Shown here: in pieces, positions 52,154-59,559 of the stretch
How positions within the stretch are numbered: the first letter of the stretch is position 1
Layout: each line of letters starts with the position of its first letter
From: JBLHZY01 sp050633265
Lineage (GTDB): Bacteria; Pseudomonadota; Alphaproteobacteria; Rhodobacterales; Rhodobacteraceae
Assembly (NCBI GenBank): GCA_050633265.1
Contig: JBOEGE010000005.1
Span: forward strand, 124,001-188,000
DNA length: 64,000 bases
Direction of reading: 5' to 3'
Made by a program: the position numbers and the translations under genes
Notes under the pieces: generated by a model
What the model was told of the DNA's origin: nothing
The model's database searches: none
What the model saw: the letters and a program-made list of their open reading frames with translations, nothing else

Positions 52154-53529
52154 CAGACGATCTCCAGATAGCTGTGATATTCGAAATCGGTAACATGGCG
52201 CGCAAACCGCTTTAATTCTTGGGTTTTACACTCAACAAGCATGGTTTGAAGGCGCTTGGAAAAGATGGTTTGGACGTGGTGGCCGCGATTAAACGCTTGG
52301 ATCGCCGTCGCCCAATCCAGCGGCAGGTTATCCAGTTTGAGGCTATAAGCATCGCCCTCGATCGGCGCGGCGGGCTGCAAGTTTTCCTCGATCCCGATAA
52401 GCGCCCCGCCAAGGATACTGGCAACAACGAGGTAAGGGTTTGCATCCGCCCCAGCGACCCGGTGCTCGATCCGGCGCGCCTTGTGATTGCCGCCGGGAAT
52501 GCGGATGGCGGCGGTGCGGTTTTCATAGCCCCAGGCAACGCTGGTTGGCGCATGCGCACCGGGCAAAAGGCGGCGGTAAGAGTTTTCGTGCGGCGCGAAG
52601 GTCAGGGTGTTTTCCTGCATCGTTTCCAGCAGCCCCGCGACCGCATTCAGCATCAAAGGCGTGCCCTCTTCGCCGCCATTGTCAAACACATTGGCGCCGT
52701 TCTCATCGACCAGACTGAAATGCACATGAAAGCCGCTGCCCGAGCGCTCGCCGTAGGGCTTGGCCATAAAGGTTGCCGCCAAACCGTGCTTGCGCGCAAT
52801 ACCGCGCACGAGGCGCTTGAATAGCACCGCGTCATCAGCCGCCTGAAGCGGATCCGCCACATGCATCATATTGATCTCAAACTGGCCCGCGCCGTTTTCC
52901 GAAATGGCCGCATCGGCGGGAATGCCCTGCTCTTGGCAGGCCTGATAAACATCGTTGAGAAAACTGTCGAAATGCTGCAATTCATCAAGCGAAAGCGCGC
53001 CATCGGAATCAAGCCGCTTGCCCGTCACAGGCGAGCGCGGCGGCATGGGGCGCTCTTCGCTTGGATCGCAGAGATAAAACTCAAGCTCGGTGGCCACAAC
53101 CGGCGTTAGCCCAAGCGCTTTGTAGCGCGCAACGACATTGGCCAAGGCATGGCGGGGATCGCCGACAAAGGGCGCGCCATCATCGGTATGCATCCAGAAC
53201 ATCGCCAGCGCAGAGGGCTGACTTGTCCAATTCACCAAGACAATCGGGCGCCCGGTATGTTCGCAAATTCCATCAGAATCGCCGGTTTCAAACACCAATT
53301 CGTTGTTCTCAATATCTTCGCCCCAAACATCCATGCTCAGGATCGAAAGCGGCATCCGCAGCCCGCCATCAAGGATCGCCTTGGCCTTCTCAATAGGAAG
53401 CCGCTTGCCGCGCATCGTACCGTTCAGATCGCAGACACAGGCGAAAACGGTTTCGATCTCAGGATGCTCTTGGAGCCAGGCTCTGATATTGGGCGCAGCG
53501 GCTGCGGGCGGTTGCGATTGGCTGGTCAT
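52153..53529 (-). CDS. puuA: glutamine synthetase family protein, gamma-glutamylputrescine synthetase type
   Basis: A 458-residue glutamine synthetase-like enzyme. FACVCDLNGTMRGKRLP near the N-terminus (the PuuA-like substitution of the GlnA start), NGAGQFEINMMH, SGSGFHVHFSLVD and NRTAAIRIPGGNHKARRIEHR (ATP and glutamate sites) are present. It joins glutamate to putrescine or a related amine with ATP. The ATG at 53527-53529 has AAGGA upstream; 35 further codons of the frame are not family-like. Overlaps puuB by one base and is divergent from the Orn/Lys/Arg decarboxylase gene. Confidence 0.88.
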   Translation of the reverse strand: MTSQSQPPAAAAPNIRAWLQEHPEIETVFACVCDLNGTMRGKRLPIEKAKAILDGGLRMPLSILSMDVWGEDIENNELVFETGDSDGICEHTGRPIVLVNWTSQPSALAMFWMHTDDGAPFVGDPRHALANVVARYKALGLTPVVATELEFYLCDPSEERPMPPRSPVTGKRLDSDGALSLDELQHFDSFLNDVYQACQEQGIPADAAISENGAGQFEINMMHVADPLQAADDAVLFKRLVRGIARKHGLAATFMAKPYGERSGSGFHVHFSLVDENGANVFDNGGEEGTPLMLNAVAGLLETMQENTLTFAPHENSYRRLLPGAHAPTSVAWGYENRTAAIRIPGGNHKARRIEHRVAGADANPYLVVASILGGALIGIEENLQPAAPIEGDAYSLKLDNLPLDWATAIQAFNRGHHVQTIFSKRLQTMLVECKTQELKRFARHVTDFEYHSYLEIV

Positions 53530-53727
53530 TTTTCGATCCTTATGAGCGCTTGAAAGCCCGGCCGATCCGGTTTTGGGCGCCCTGTTTTTGGCCGGTTTCG
53601 CGCAAGAAGGGCCGTTTTGCAATTTAGCTTGCAACGCCTGCGCTTACCAGAGCGATCTGCACGCGAAACAAGGATGGACAACGCTTAAAAAGTGACTGCA
53701 TAGTTGCTTAACTTTGGGGGCCAAACA

Positions 53728-53748
53728 GGCGAGATTGCGATCCTCGCC
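53728..53748. promoter_or_regulatory. inverted repeat upstream of the decarboxylase gene
   Basis: GGCGAG (53728-53733) and CTCGCC (53743-53748), spaced by 9 bases, lie in the 258-base divergent region between puuA and the decarboxylase gene, 40 bases before the latter's ATG. Could be an operator or a leader hairpin. Confidence 0.35.
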
Positions 53749-53787
53749 CGCCCATCCTCCGCTCATATTTGCCTGTAGGAATGCCCT

Positions 53788-56079
53788 ATGAAATTTCGCT
53801 TTCCCATCTTCATCATCGACGAAGATTTCCGCTCCGAAAACAACTCAGGCGTCGGCATCCGCGCCATGGCAAAGGCCATCGAGGATGAAGGCTTTGAAGT
53901 CGTGGGCGTTACAAATTACGGCGATCTGTCGCAATTTGCCCAGCAGCAATCGCGCGCCAGCGCCTTTCTTTTGTCGATTGATGACGAAGAATTCAGCGCC
54001 GGTCCCGATCTTGATCCGGTCGTTGTTAATCTGCGCGCCTTTATCGAGGAAGTGCGCTGGAAAAACGAAGATGTGCCGATCTTTATCTATGGCGAGACCA
54101 AAACCGCCCGCCACCTTCCCAATGATATCCTGCGCGAGCTGCACGGCTTCATCCATATGTTTGAAGACACGCCCGAATTCGTTGCCCGCCATATTATCCG
54201 CGAGGCAAAGACCTATCTTGATGGGATAAAACCGCCGTTTTTCAAAGCCTTGCTGCAATATGCTGATGATGGCTCTTACTCATGGCATTGCCCCGGCCAT
54301 TCCGGCGGCGTGGCCTTTCTCAAAAGCCCGATTGGCCAGATGTATCACCAGTTTTATGGCGAAAACATGCTGCGCGCGGATGTCTGCAACTCGGTGGAAG
54401 AGCTTGGCCAATTGCTCGATCATAACGGGGCCATCGGCGCCTCTGAGCGCAATGCGGCGCGGATTTTCAATGCCGATCACTGTTTCTTTGTGACCAATGG
54501 CACAAGCACCAGCAACAAGATGGTCTGGCATCATACGGTTGCCCCCGGTGATGTTGTTGTTGTCGATCGCAACTGCCATAAATCCATCCTGCACAGCATC
54601 ATCATGACCGGCGCGATCCCGATCTTTCTGAAGCCCACGCGCAACCATTATGGGATCATCGGCCCGATCCAGCGCGCTGAGTTTGAAATCGAAGCGATCC
54701 GCGAAAAGATCCGCGCCAATCCGCTGCTGGCTGATATTGATGCGGATACGGTCAAACCGCGCATCATGACCCTGACCCAATCAACCTATGACGGCGTGCT
54801 CTATAACACAGAGACGATCAAAGACCTGCTCGATGGCTATATCGAGAACCTGCATTTTGATGAAGCATGGCTGCCCCATGCTGCCTTCCATCCGTTTTAT
54901 AGCAACTTTCATTCCATGGGCCGCGATCGCGAGCGCCCCCGCCATTCGGTCACTTATGCAACCCAATCCATTCACAAACTGCTCGCCGGGATCAGCCAAG
55001 CCAGCCATGTTTTGGTGCAAGACAGCGCCGATACCAAGCTTGATCGCCACCTCTTCAATGAGGCTTACCTGATGCACACCTCCACCAGCCCGCAATACAG
55101 CATCATCGCCAGCTGTGATGTGGCCGCGGCCATGATGGAGCCTCCGGGCGGCACGGCGCTTGTTGAGGAAAGCATTGATGAAGCGCTCGATTTTCGCCGA
55201 GCCATGCGCAAAGTCGATGATGAGTTTGGCGATGACGATTGGTGGTTCAAAGTGTGGGGGCCGGATGAGCTTGTCGATGAGGGCATTGGTGAATCGAAAG
55301 ACTGGGTGCTCAAACGCACCGATGAGGATGGCGTCCAAGCTTCGGACGGCGAAGACGCATGGCACGGCTTTGGCGATATGGCGCCCGGGTTCAACATGCT
55401 TGACCCGATCAAAGCGACCCTGATCACCCCGGGCCTCAATCTTGACGGGCGCTTTGAAGACTCCGGCATTCCGGCCTCTATCGTAACCAAATACTTGGCC
55501 GAACACGGCGTTGTTGTTGAAAAAACAGGGCTTTACAGCTTCTTTATCATGTTCACCATCGGCATCACCAAAGGCCGCTGGAATACGCTTCTGGCCGCCT
55601 TGCAGCAATTCAAAGACGATTACGGCAAGAACCAGCCCATGTGGCGCACCATGCCCGAATTCTGCGTCAAACACCCCCATTACGAAAAAATGGGCCTGCG
55701 CGATCTGTGCGAACATGTGCATTCGCTCTATGCCAAATATGATGTGGCGATCCTCTCGACGGATATGTATCTCAGCGATCTGACCCCGGCGATGACCCCA
55801 ACAGATGCCTTCTCGCATATCGCCCAGCGCACAACCGAACGCGTCCCGATTGACGCGCTAGAGGGCCGTATCACCACAAGTTTGGTCACCCCTTACCCGC
55901 CCGGCATCCCGCTGCTTATTCCCGGAGAAGTGTTCAACAGCAAGATCGTTGAATATCTGAAATTCAACCGCGAATTCGCGCGCAAATGCCCAGGCTTTGA
56001 GACAGATATCCACGGCTTGGTGCAAACCACCGCAGCTGATGGAACGGTTGAGTATTTCGCCGATTGCGTTGCCGAATAA
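53788..56079 (+). CDS. Orn/Lys/Arg family amino acid decarboxylase
   Basis: A 763-residue PLP enzyme of the large bacterial basic-amino-acid decarboxylase family (as AdiA, CadA, SpeC). Residues 1-130 are the response regulator-like wing domain (FIIDEDFRSENNSGVGIRAM); the core has SWHCPGHSGGVAFLKSPIG and the PLP lysine in QSIHKLL (Lys397). The C-terminal domain has VTPYPPGIPLLIPGE. It makes putrescine, cadaverine or agmatine from ornithine, lysine or arginine; which one cannot be read from sequence, though the divergent puuA/puuB pair fits an amine product. TAGGA precedes the ATG. Confidence 0.93.
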   Translation: MKFRFPIFIIDEDFRSENNSGVGIRAMAKAIEDEGFEVVGVTNYGDLSQFAQQQSRASAFLLSIDDEEFSAGPDLDPVVVNLRAFIEEVRWKNEDVPIFIYGETKTARHLPNDILRELHGFIHMFEDTPEFVARHIIREAKTYLDGIKPPFFKALLQYADDGSYSWHCPGHSGGVAFLKSPIGQMYHQFYGENMLRADVCNSVEELGQLLDHNGAIGASERNAARIFNADHCFFVTNGTSTSNKMVWHHTVAPGDVVVVDRNCHKSILHSIIMTGAIPIFLKPTRNHYGIIGPIQRAEFEIEAIREKIRANPLLADIDADTVKPRIMTLTQSTYDGVLYNTETIKDLLDGYIENLHFDEAWLPHAAFHPFYSNFHSMGRDRERPRHSVTYATQSIHKLLAGISQASHVLVQDSADTKLDRHLFNEAYLMHTSTSPQYSIIASCDVAAAMMEPPGGTALVEESIDEALDFRRAMRKVDDEFGDDDWWFKVWGPDELVDEGIGESKDWVLKRTDEDGVQASDGEDAWHGFGDMAPGFNMLDPIKATLITPGLNLDGRFEDSGIPASIVTKYLAEHGVVVEKTGLYSFFIMFTIGITKGRWNTLLAALQQFKDDYGKNQPMWRTMPEFCVKHPHYEKMGLRDLCEHVHSLYAKYDVAILSTDMYLSDLTPAMTPTDAFSHIAQRTTERVPIDALEGRITTSLVTPYPPGIPLLIPGEVFNSKIVEYLKFNREFARKCPGFETDIHGLVQTTAADGTVEYFADCVAE

Positions 56080-56085
56080 CAGCGC

Positions 56086-56114
56086 GGCGCGCAGTGCTAA
56101 ACCCGCTGCGCGCC
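56086..56114 (+). terminator. stem-loop after the decarboxylase gene
   Basis: GGCGCGCAG (56086-56094) and CTGCGCGCC (56106-56114) make a perfect 9-bp stem 7 bases after the stop. No T-run follows, so it may be a Rho-type or weak terminator. Confidence 0.6.
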
Positions 56115-56326
56115 CAATACTTCGCCCAACACGCGCCCATATAACGCGCACCACATAACACACACCCACAGGTGAAAGCGCAGCGCCCATTCAACTGGCC
56201 CAGAAGCCAGCGCTTGCAGATCGCCTTGCAGATCACATTGGGCTGGCGTATCGCGCAACGCGTCTGGTATCTTGCGATGTGATCGCGCAGTGTAAGAAAC
56301 CACCCCTTTTCTCGCGGACCGACCCC

Positions 56327-56833
56327 ATGACAAAACCTTCATCCTCTGCTCTTGCCCCAGATCTTGGCGCAAACACTGCCTCAGATCAGATCACGCTTAT
56401 TGGTTGGCATGAATGCATCAGCCTGCCGGAATTGGGCCTGAAGAACTTTGCGATAAAGGTTGATACGGGCGCCAAAACAACCGCCCTTCACGCCGAGAAC
56501 ATCGAGACCTTCTATAAAGGCAAAGAGAAATGGGTGCGCTTTCGCAGCCCGGAAATCCCCGGTGTGCCCGCCAAAACCTGCGAATTTCCAGTTTTCACCG
56601 AACGCGCCATCACCAATACAAGCGGCACGCCAGAAACCCGCATCGTCATCCGCACGCCGCTTGTTCTTGCCGGGCGCAAATGGAACATCGACATCTCGCT
56701 AACGGATCGCGCCACCATGCGCTTTGCGCTCATCCTTGGCCGTCGCGCGCTGCGCGGCCGCAATATCGCTGTGCACCCAGACAAATCCTACCTTGTCAGC
56801 ACAAAGCCTGCCACCAAAGGAACCTCATCATGA
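56327..56833 (+). CDS. RimK-associated retropepsin-like protease family protein (ATP-dependent zinc protease annotation)
   Basis: A 168-residue protein of the family commonly labelled ATP-dependent zinc protease or RimB-like. The core shows LIGWHECISLPELGLKNFAIKVDTGAKTTALHA, with DTGA resembling the aspartic retropepsin motif, and later FALILGRRALRGRNIAVHPDKSYL. I use the ATG at 56327; a GTG at 56279 would add 16 residues. The TGA overlaps the RimK gene ATG, indicating coupled translation. The family is often encoded with rimK, where it is thought to process or control glutamylated ribosomal protein or a related peptide. Confidence 0.88.
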   Translation: MTKPSSSALAPDLGANTASDQITLIGWHECISLPELGLKNFAIKVDTGAKTTALHAENIETFYKGKEKWVRFRSPEIPGVPAKTCEFPVFTERAITNTSGTPETRIVIRTPLVLAGRKWNIDISLTDRATMRFALILGRRALRGRNIAVHPDKSYLVSTKPATKGTSS

Positions 56834-57735
56834 AAATCGCAATGCTTGCGCGAAATGCAAAGCTTTACACCCATATCCGCCTTAAAGAAGCGGCCGAAGA
56901 ACGGGGGCACAGACTTGATATTATCGACACATTGCGCTGTTACATGAACATCGCCTCGCGCCGCCCCGAAGTTTATTACAACGGGGAAATCCTGCAAGGC
57001 TATGATGCAATCATCCCGCGCATCGGCGCGTCGATCACCTTTTATGGCATGGCCGTTCTGCGCCAGTTTGAGATGCAGGGCGTCTATCCGCTCAATGAAA
57101 GCGTCGCGATTGGGCGCTCGCGCGATAAGCTGCGCTCGATGCAATTGCTGGCGCGCGATGGCATTGGCCTGCCGGTAACGACATTCGCCCACGACCCCAA
57201 ACAAACCGACGAGGTGCTCGAGCTGGCAGGCGGCGCGCCTGTGGTGATCAAACTGCTGGAAGGCACCCAAGGCATCGGGGTCGTTCTGGCCGATACAAAT
57301 CGCTCGGCCAAATCGGTTGTCGAGGCGTTTCGCGGCGCGGGCGTTAACATCCTTTTGCAGGAGTTCATCAAAGAGGCCGGCGGCACAGATATCCGCGCCA
57401 TCGTTGTTGGCGGCAAGGTTGTTGCCTCGATGAAACGCACCGGGGCCGAGGGCGATTTTCGCTCAAACCTGCACCGCGGCGGCTCGGCCGAGCTGATCAA
57501 ACTTTCCCCCGAAGAGCGCTCAACAGCTGTGCGCTCGGCCAAGGCGATGGGGCTGAATGTTTGCGGTGTGGATATGCTGCGCGCCAATCATGGCCCCGTT
57601 GTTATGGAGGTCAATTCTTCGCCCGGTCTGGAAGGGGTCGAAAACGCGACCGGCCTTGATATCGCCGGCAAGATTATTGAATACATTGAGAAAAATGCAA
57701 AACCAAATGCAACAAAAACCAAGGGCAAAGGATGA
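56830..57735 (+). CDS. rimK: RimK-type alpha-L-glutamate ligase
   Basis: A 301-residue ATP-grasp ligase starting MKIAMLARNAKLYTHIRLKE. It has PRIGASITFYGMAVLRQFE, the ATP-grasp segments VVIKLLEGTQGIGVVLAD and FIKEAGGTDIRAIVVGGKVVASM, and the metal-binding VDMLRANHGPVVMEVNSSPGLEG. E. coli RimK adds glutamates to the C-terminus of ribosomal protein S6 and can also make poly-glutamate. The frame is open upstream, but the ATG at 56830, overlapping the preceding stop, fits the family length. Overlaps the next gene by 4 bases. The substrate here is not proven. Confidence 0.93.
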   Translation: MKIAMLARNAKLYTHIRLKEAAEERGHRLDIIDTLRCYMNIASRRPEVYYNGEILQGYDAIIPRIGASITFYGMAVLRQFEMQGVYPLNESVAIGRSRDKLRSMQLLARDGIGLPVTTFAHDPKQTDEVLELAGGAPVVIKLLEGTQGIGVVLADTNRSAKSVVEAFRGAGVNILLQEFIKEAGGTDIRAIVVGGKVVASMKRTGAEGDFRSNLHRGGSAELIKLSPEERSTAVRSAKAMGLNVCGVDMLRANHGPVVMEVNSSPGLEGVENATGLDIAGKIIEYIEKNAKPNATKTKGKG

Positions 57736-58775
57736 TTAAACGCCCCAGTTTTGAGATCGCTGGCGAAAGCATCGAGGCAGGAAGCCGCAAAACGATCAAC
57801 CTTCCCGTCAGCACGTTATCCGATCACACACCGGTTACGCTTTCGGCCCATATCATCCATGGGCGGCGCGACGGGCCTGTGATGTTTGTCAGCGCGGGCA
57901 TCCACGGCGATGAGGTGATCGGCGTTGAGATTGTGCGCCGATTGCTGCGGGCCAAAAACATGAAATCCCTGCGCGGGACTTTGATCGTTGTGCCCATCGT
58001 CAATACTTTTGGCTTCCTCAATCACTCGCGCTACCTGCCCGATCGCCGCGATCTCAACCGCTGCTTTCCGGGCTCTCCCAATGGCTCGCTCGCCTCAAGG
58101 CTGGCCTATATTTTCATGAATGAAATCGTCGCCCGCTGCTCTTTGGGGATTGATCTTCACTCAGCGGCCATTCACCGCACCAACCTGCCGCAAGTGCGGG
58201 TCTCGGCCAATAACAAAAAGACGCTGAAACTGGCGCATGTTTTTGGCGCCCCCGTTATCCTGACAAGCGCGCTGCGCGAAGGCAGCCTGCGCCAAGAGGC
58301 CAAGAAAGCTGGCGTGAATGTGCTGCTCTATGAGGCCGGTGAAGGGATGCGCTTTGACGAGATGTCCGTGCGCGCGGGCGTTGCTGGCATTCTGCGGGTT
58401 CTCAATGAAATCAACATGTTGCCATCCGCAGGCATCGCCAAACCCAAAGCGGCCTCTTTGATCTGCACCAACAGCAATTGGTTGCGCGCGCCCAGAGGCG
58501 GCTTGCTGCGCATCTTCAAGGCCGAGGGTGATGTTGTCAAAGAGGGCGATATCGTCGCGGCGATCTCTGATCCGTTCGGCGCCGAGGAAATCGAAGTCGC
58601 GACGCGCTACAGCGGGATCATCGTTGGGCGGGCGGTGATGCCTGTGGTGCATGAGGGCGATGCGCTCTTTCACATCGCTGCAGTGAAATCAAATGATGCC
58701 GCAGAAGCCGCCATCGACGATCTCACCACCCAGCTCGAAGAGGCGCCCCTGTTTGATGAAGACGAGATCATTTAG
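57732..58775 (+). CDS. succinylglutamate desuccinylase/aspartoacylase family protein
   Basis: A 347-residue zinc amidohydrolase of the M14-like aspartoacylase family. The HGDE motif (AGIHGDEVIG) and DLNRCFPG region with the later GIDLHSA give the metal-binding residues, and the C-terminal part VVKEGDIVAAISDPFGAEEIE is a lipoyl-like beta domain often found in this branch. It cleaves acyl-amino acid bonds; with RimK it could remove or process glutamyl groups (inference). Its ATG overlaps the RimK stop (ATGA). It is the last gene of ordinary GC and codon use before the mobile segment. Confidence 0.9.
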   Translation: MIKRPSFEIAGESIEAGSRKTINLPVSTLSDHTPVTLSAHIIHGRRDGPVMFVSAGIHGDEVIGVEIVRRLLRAKNMKSLRGTLIVVPIVNTFGFLNHSRYLPDRRDLNRCFPGSPNGSLASRLAYIFMNEIVARCSLGIDLHSAAIHRTNLPQVRVSANNKKTLKLAHVFGAPVILTSALREGSLRQEAKKAGVNVLLYEAGEGMRFDEMSVRAGVAGILRVLNEINMLPSAGIAKPKAASLICTNSNWLRAPRGGLLRIFKAEGDVVKEGDIVAAISDPFGAEEIEVATRYSGIIVGRAVMPVVHEGDALFHIAAVKSNDAAEAAIDDLTTQLEEAPLFDEDEII

Positions 58776-58855
58776 GGATGTTGGCCGCACGGGTTTTCCC
58801 CAATCACGGCCCGCATCATCCCCCCGCCCCAATCAGCGCCCCATCCCAAACCTCA

Positions 58856-58877
58856 CCGGGAAAAGCGCAATTCCCGG
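58856..58877 (+). promoter_or_regulatory. inverted repeat upstream of mobilisation genes, candidate oriT
   Basis: CCGGGAA (58856-58862) and TTCCCGG (58871-58877) form a perfect 7-bp stem with loop AAGCGCAA. It lies 42 bases before the first mobilisation ORF, the usual position of an origin of transfer. It could alternatively be a terminator of the RimK operon, though no T-run follows. Confidence 0.4.
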
Positions 58878-58918
58878 CCATTCGCCATTGATGCTGCATC
58901 TCTTGCCAACAAAAGGGG

Positions 58919-59125
58919 ATGATGGCGGACATGGCGGGTTCAAGTTCGAACTCGGATATGTCTGCGTTGTTCCTAGAATTGGAGCATTGGGCGGCGGTTC
59001 TCAAGTCTGAACCTGAGGTTATCCACAAACTTCGTGAGTTCGATGCTGTTGCCAAGCCTGATGGTCGAAAACGTCAAAAGCTCTCTCCTCAAAAACCCAA
59101 GCCAGTACGTGGGCCATCGCTATGA
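58919..59125 (+). CDS. small protein upstream of mobC-like gene
   Basis: A 68-residue ORF (MMADMAGSSSNSDMSALFLE...) that I do not recognise. It has an acidic helical middle and a basic Pro/Lys-rich end (PDGRKRQKLSPQKPKPVRGP), which could bind DNA. Its TGA overlaps the MobC-like ATG (ATGA), which supports translation. AAAAGGGG lies close to the first ATG; the ATGs at 58928 and 58958 are alternatives. Possibly an accessory relaxosome protein. Confidence 0.45.
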   Translation: MMADMAGSSSNSDMSALFLELEHWAAVLKSEPEVIHKLREFDAVAKPDGRKRQKLSPQKPKPVRGPSL

Positions 59126-59559
59126 AAACAGCGTCCCATGAATTTCGCTCAGCGTCTGATATCGCCAAACCGAGTAAGACTGTATCGCCCCGCCACAAAA
59201 CCACACGCGATTGCCCGCGCGTGACGTTGCGCTTGTCGGTGGAAGATCATGAACGGCTCAAGGCATTGGCCGATGGCATGGCGCTCAGCACTTATATTCG
59301 GGCGAAGGCGTTGGGGGAGGTGTTGCCGCGTCGCAAACCCCGCTCGTCAACCTCAGTCGCTGATCAAAGGGCTCTTGCCCAAATTCTCGGGTTGCTTGGT
59401 CAGTCCCGCATTGCCAACAATCTCAACCAGATCGCCTATCACGCCAATATAGGCGCGCTTGTGATGGATGATACCACCCGTGCACAGATTGAGGAGACCT
59501 ATGAGCATGTGATGCACATCCGCACATCTTTGATGACGGCACTTGGCACAAAACCATGA
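59122..59559 (+). CDS. MobC-like relaxosome accessory protein
   Basis: A 145-residue protein with the features of MobC-family proteins: a ribbon-helix-helix-like segment RVTLRLSVEDHERLKALADG, ALSTYIRAKALGE, and the conserved GQSRIANNLNQIAYHANIG motif (about residues 92-110). Such proteins bind oriT and help the relaxase nick DNA. The ATG overlaps the stop of the small ORF, and its stop overlaps the relaxase ATG (both ATGA), forming a tight mobilisation operon. Confidence 0.9.
   Translation: MKTASHEFRSASDIAKPSKTVSPRHKTTRDCPRVTLRLSVEDHERLKALADGMALSTYIRAKALGEVLPRRKPRSSTSVADQRALAQILGLLGQSRIANNLNQIAYHANIGALVMDDTTRAQIEETYEHVMHIRTSLMTALGTKP

Noticed and set aside
56530..56829. 100-codon N-terminal extension of RimK
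   Set aside because: It lies inside the preceding protease-like gene, and RimK family length fits the ATG at 56830.
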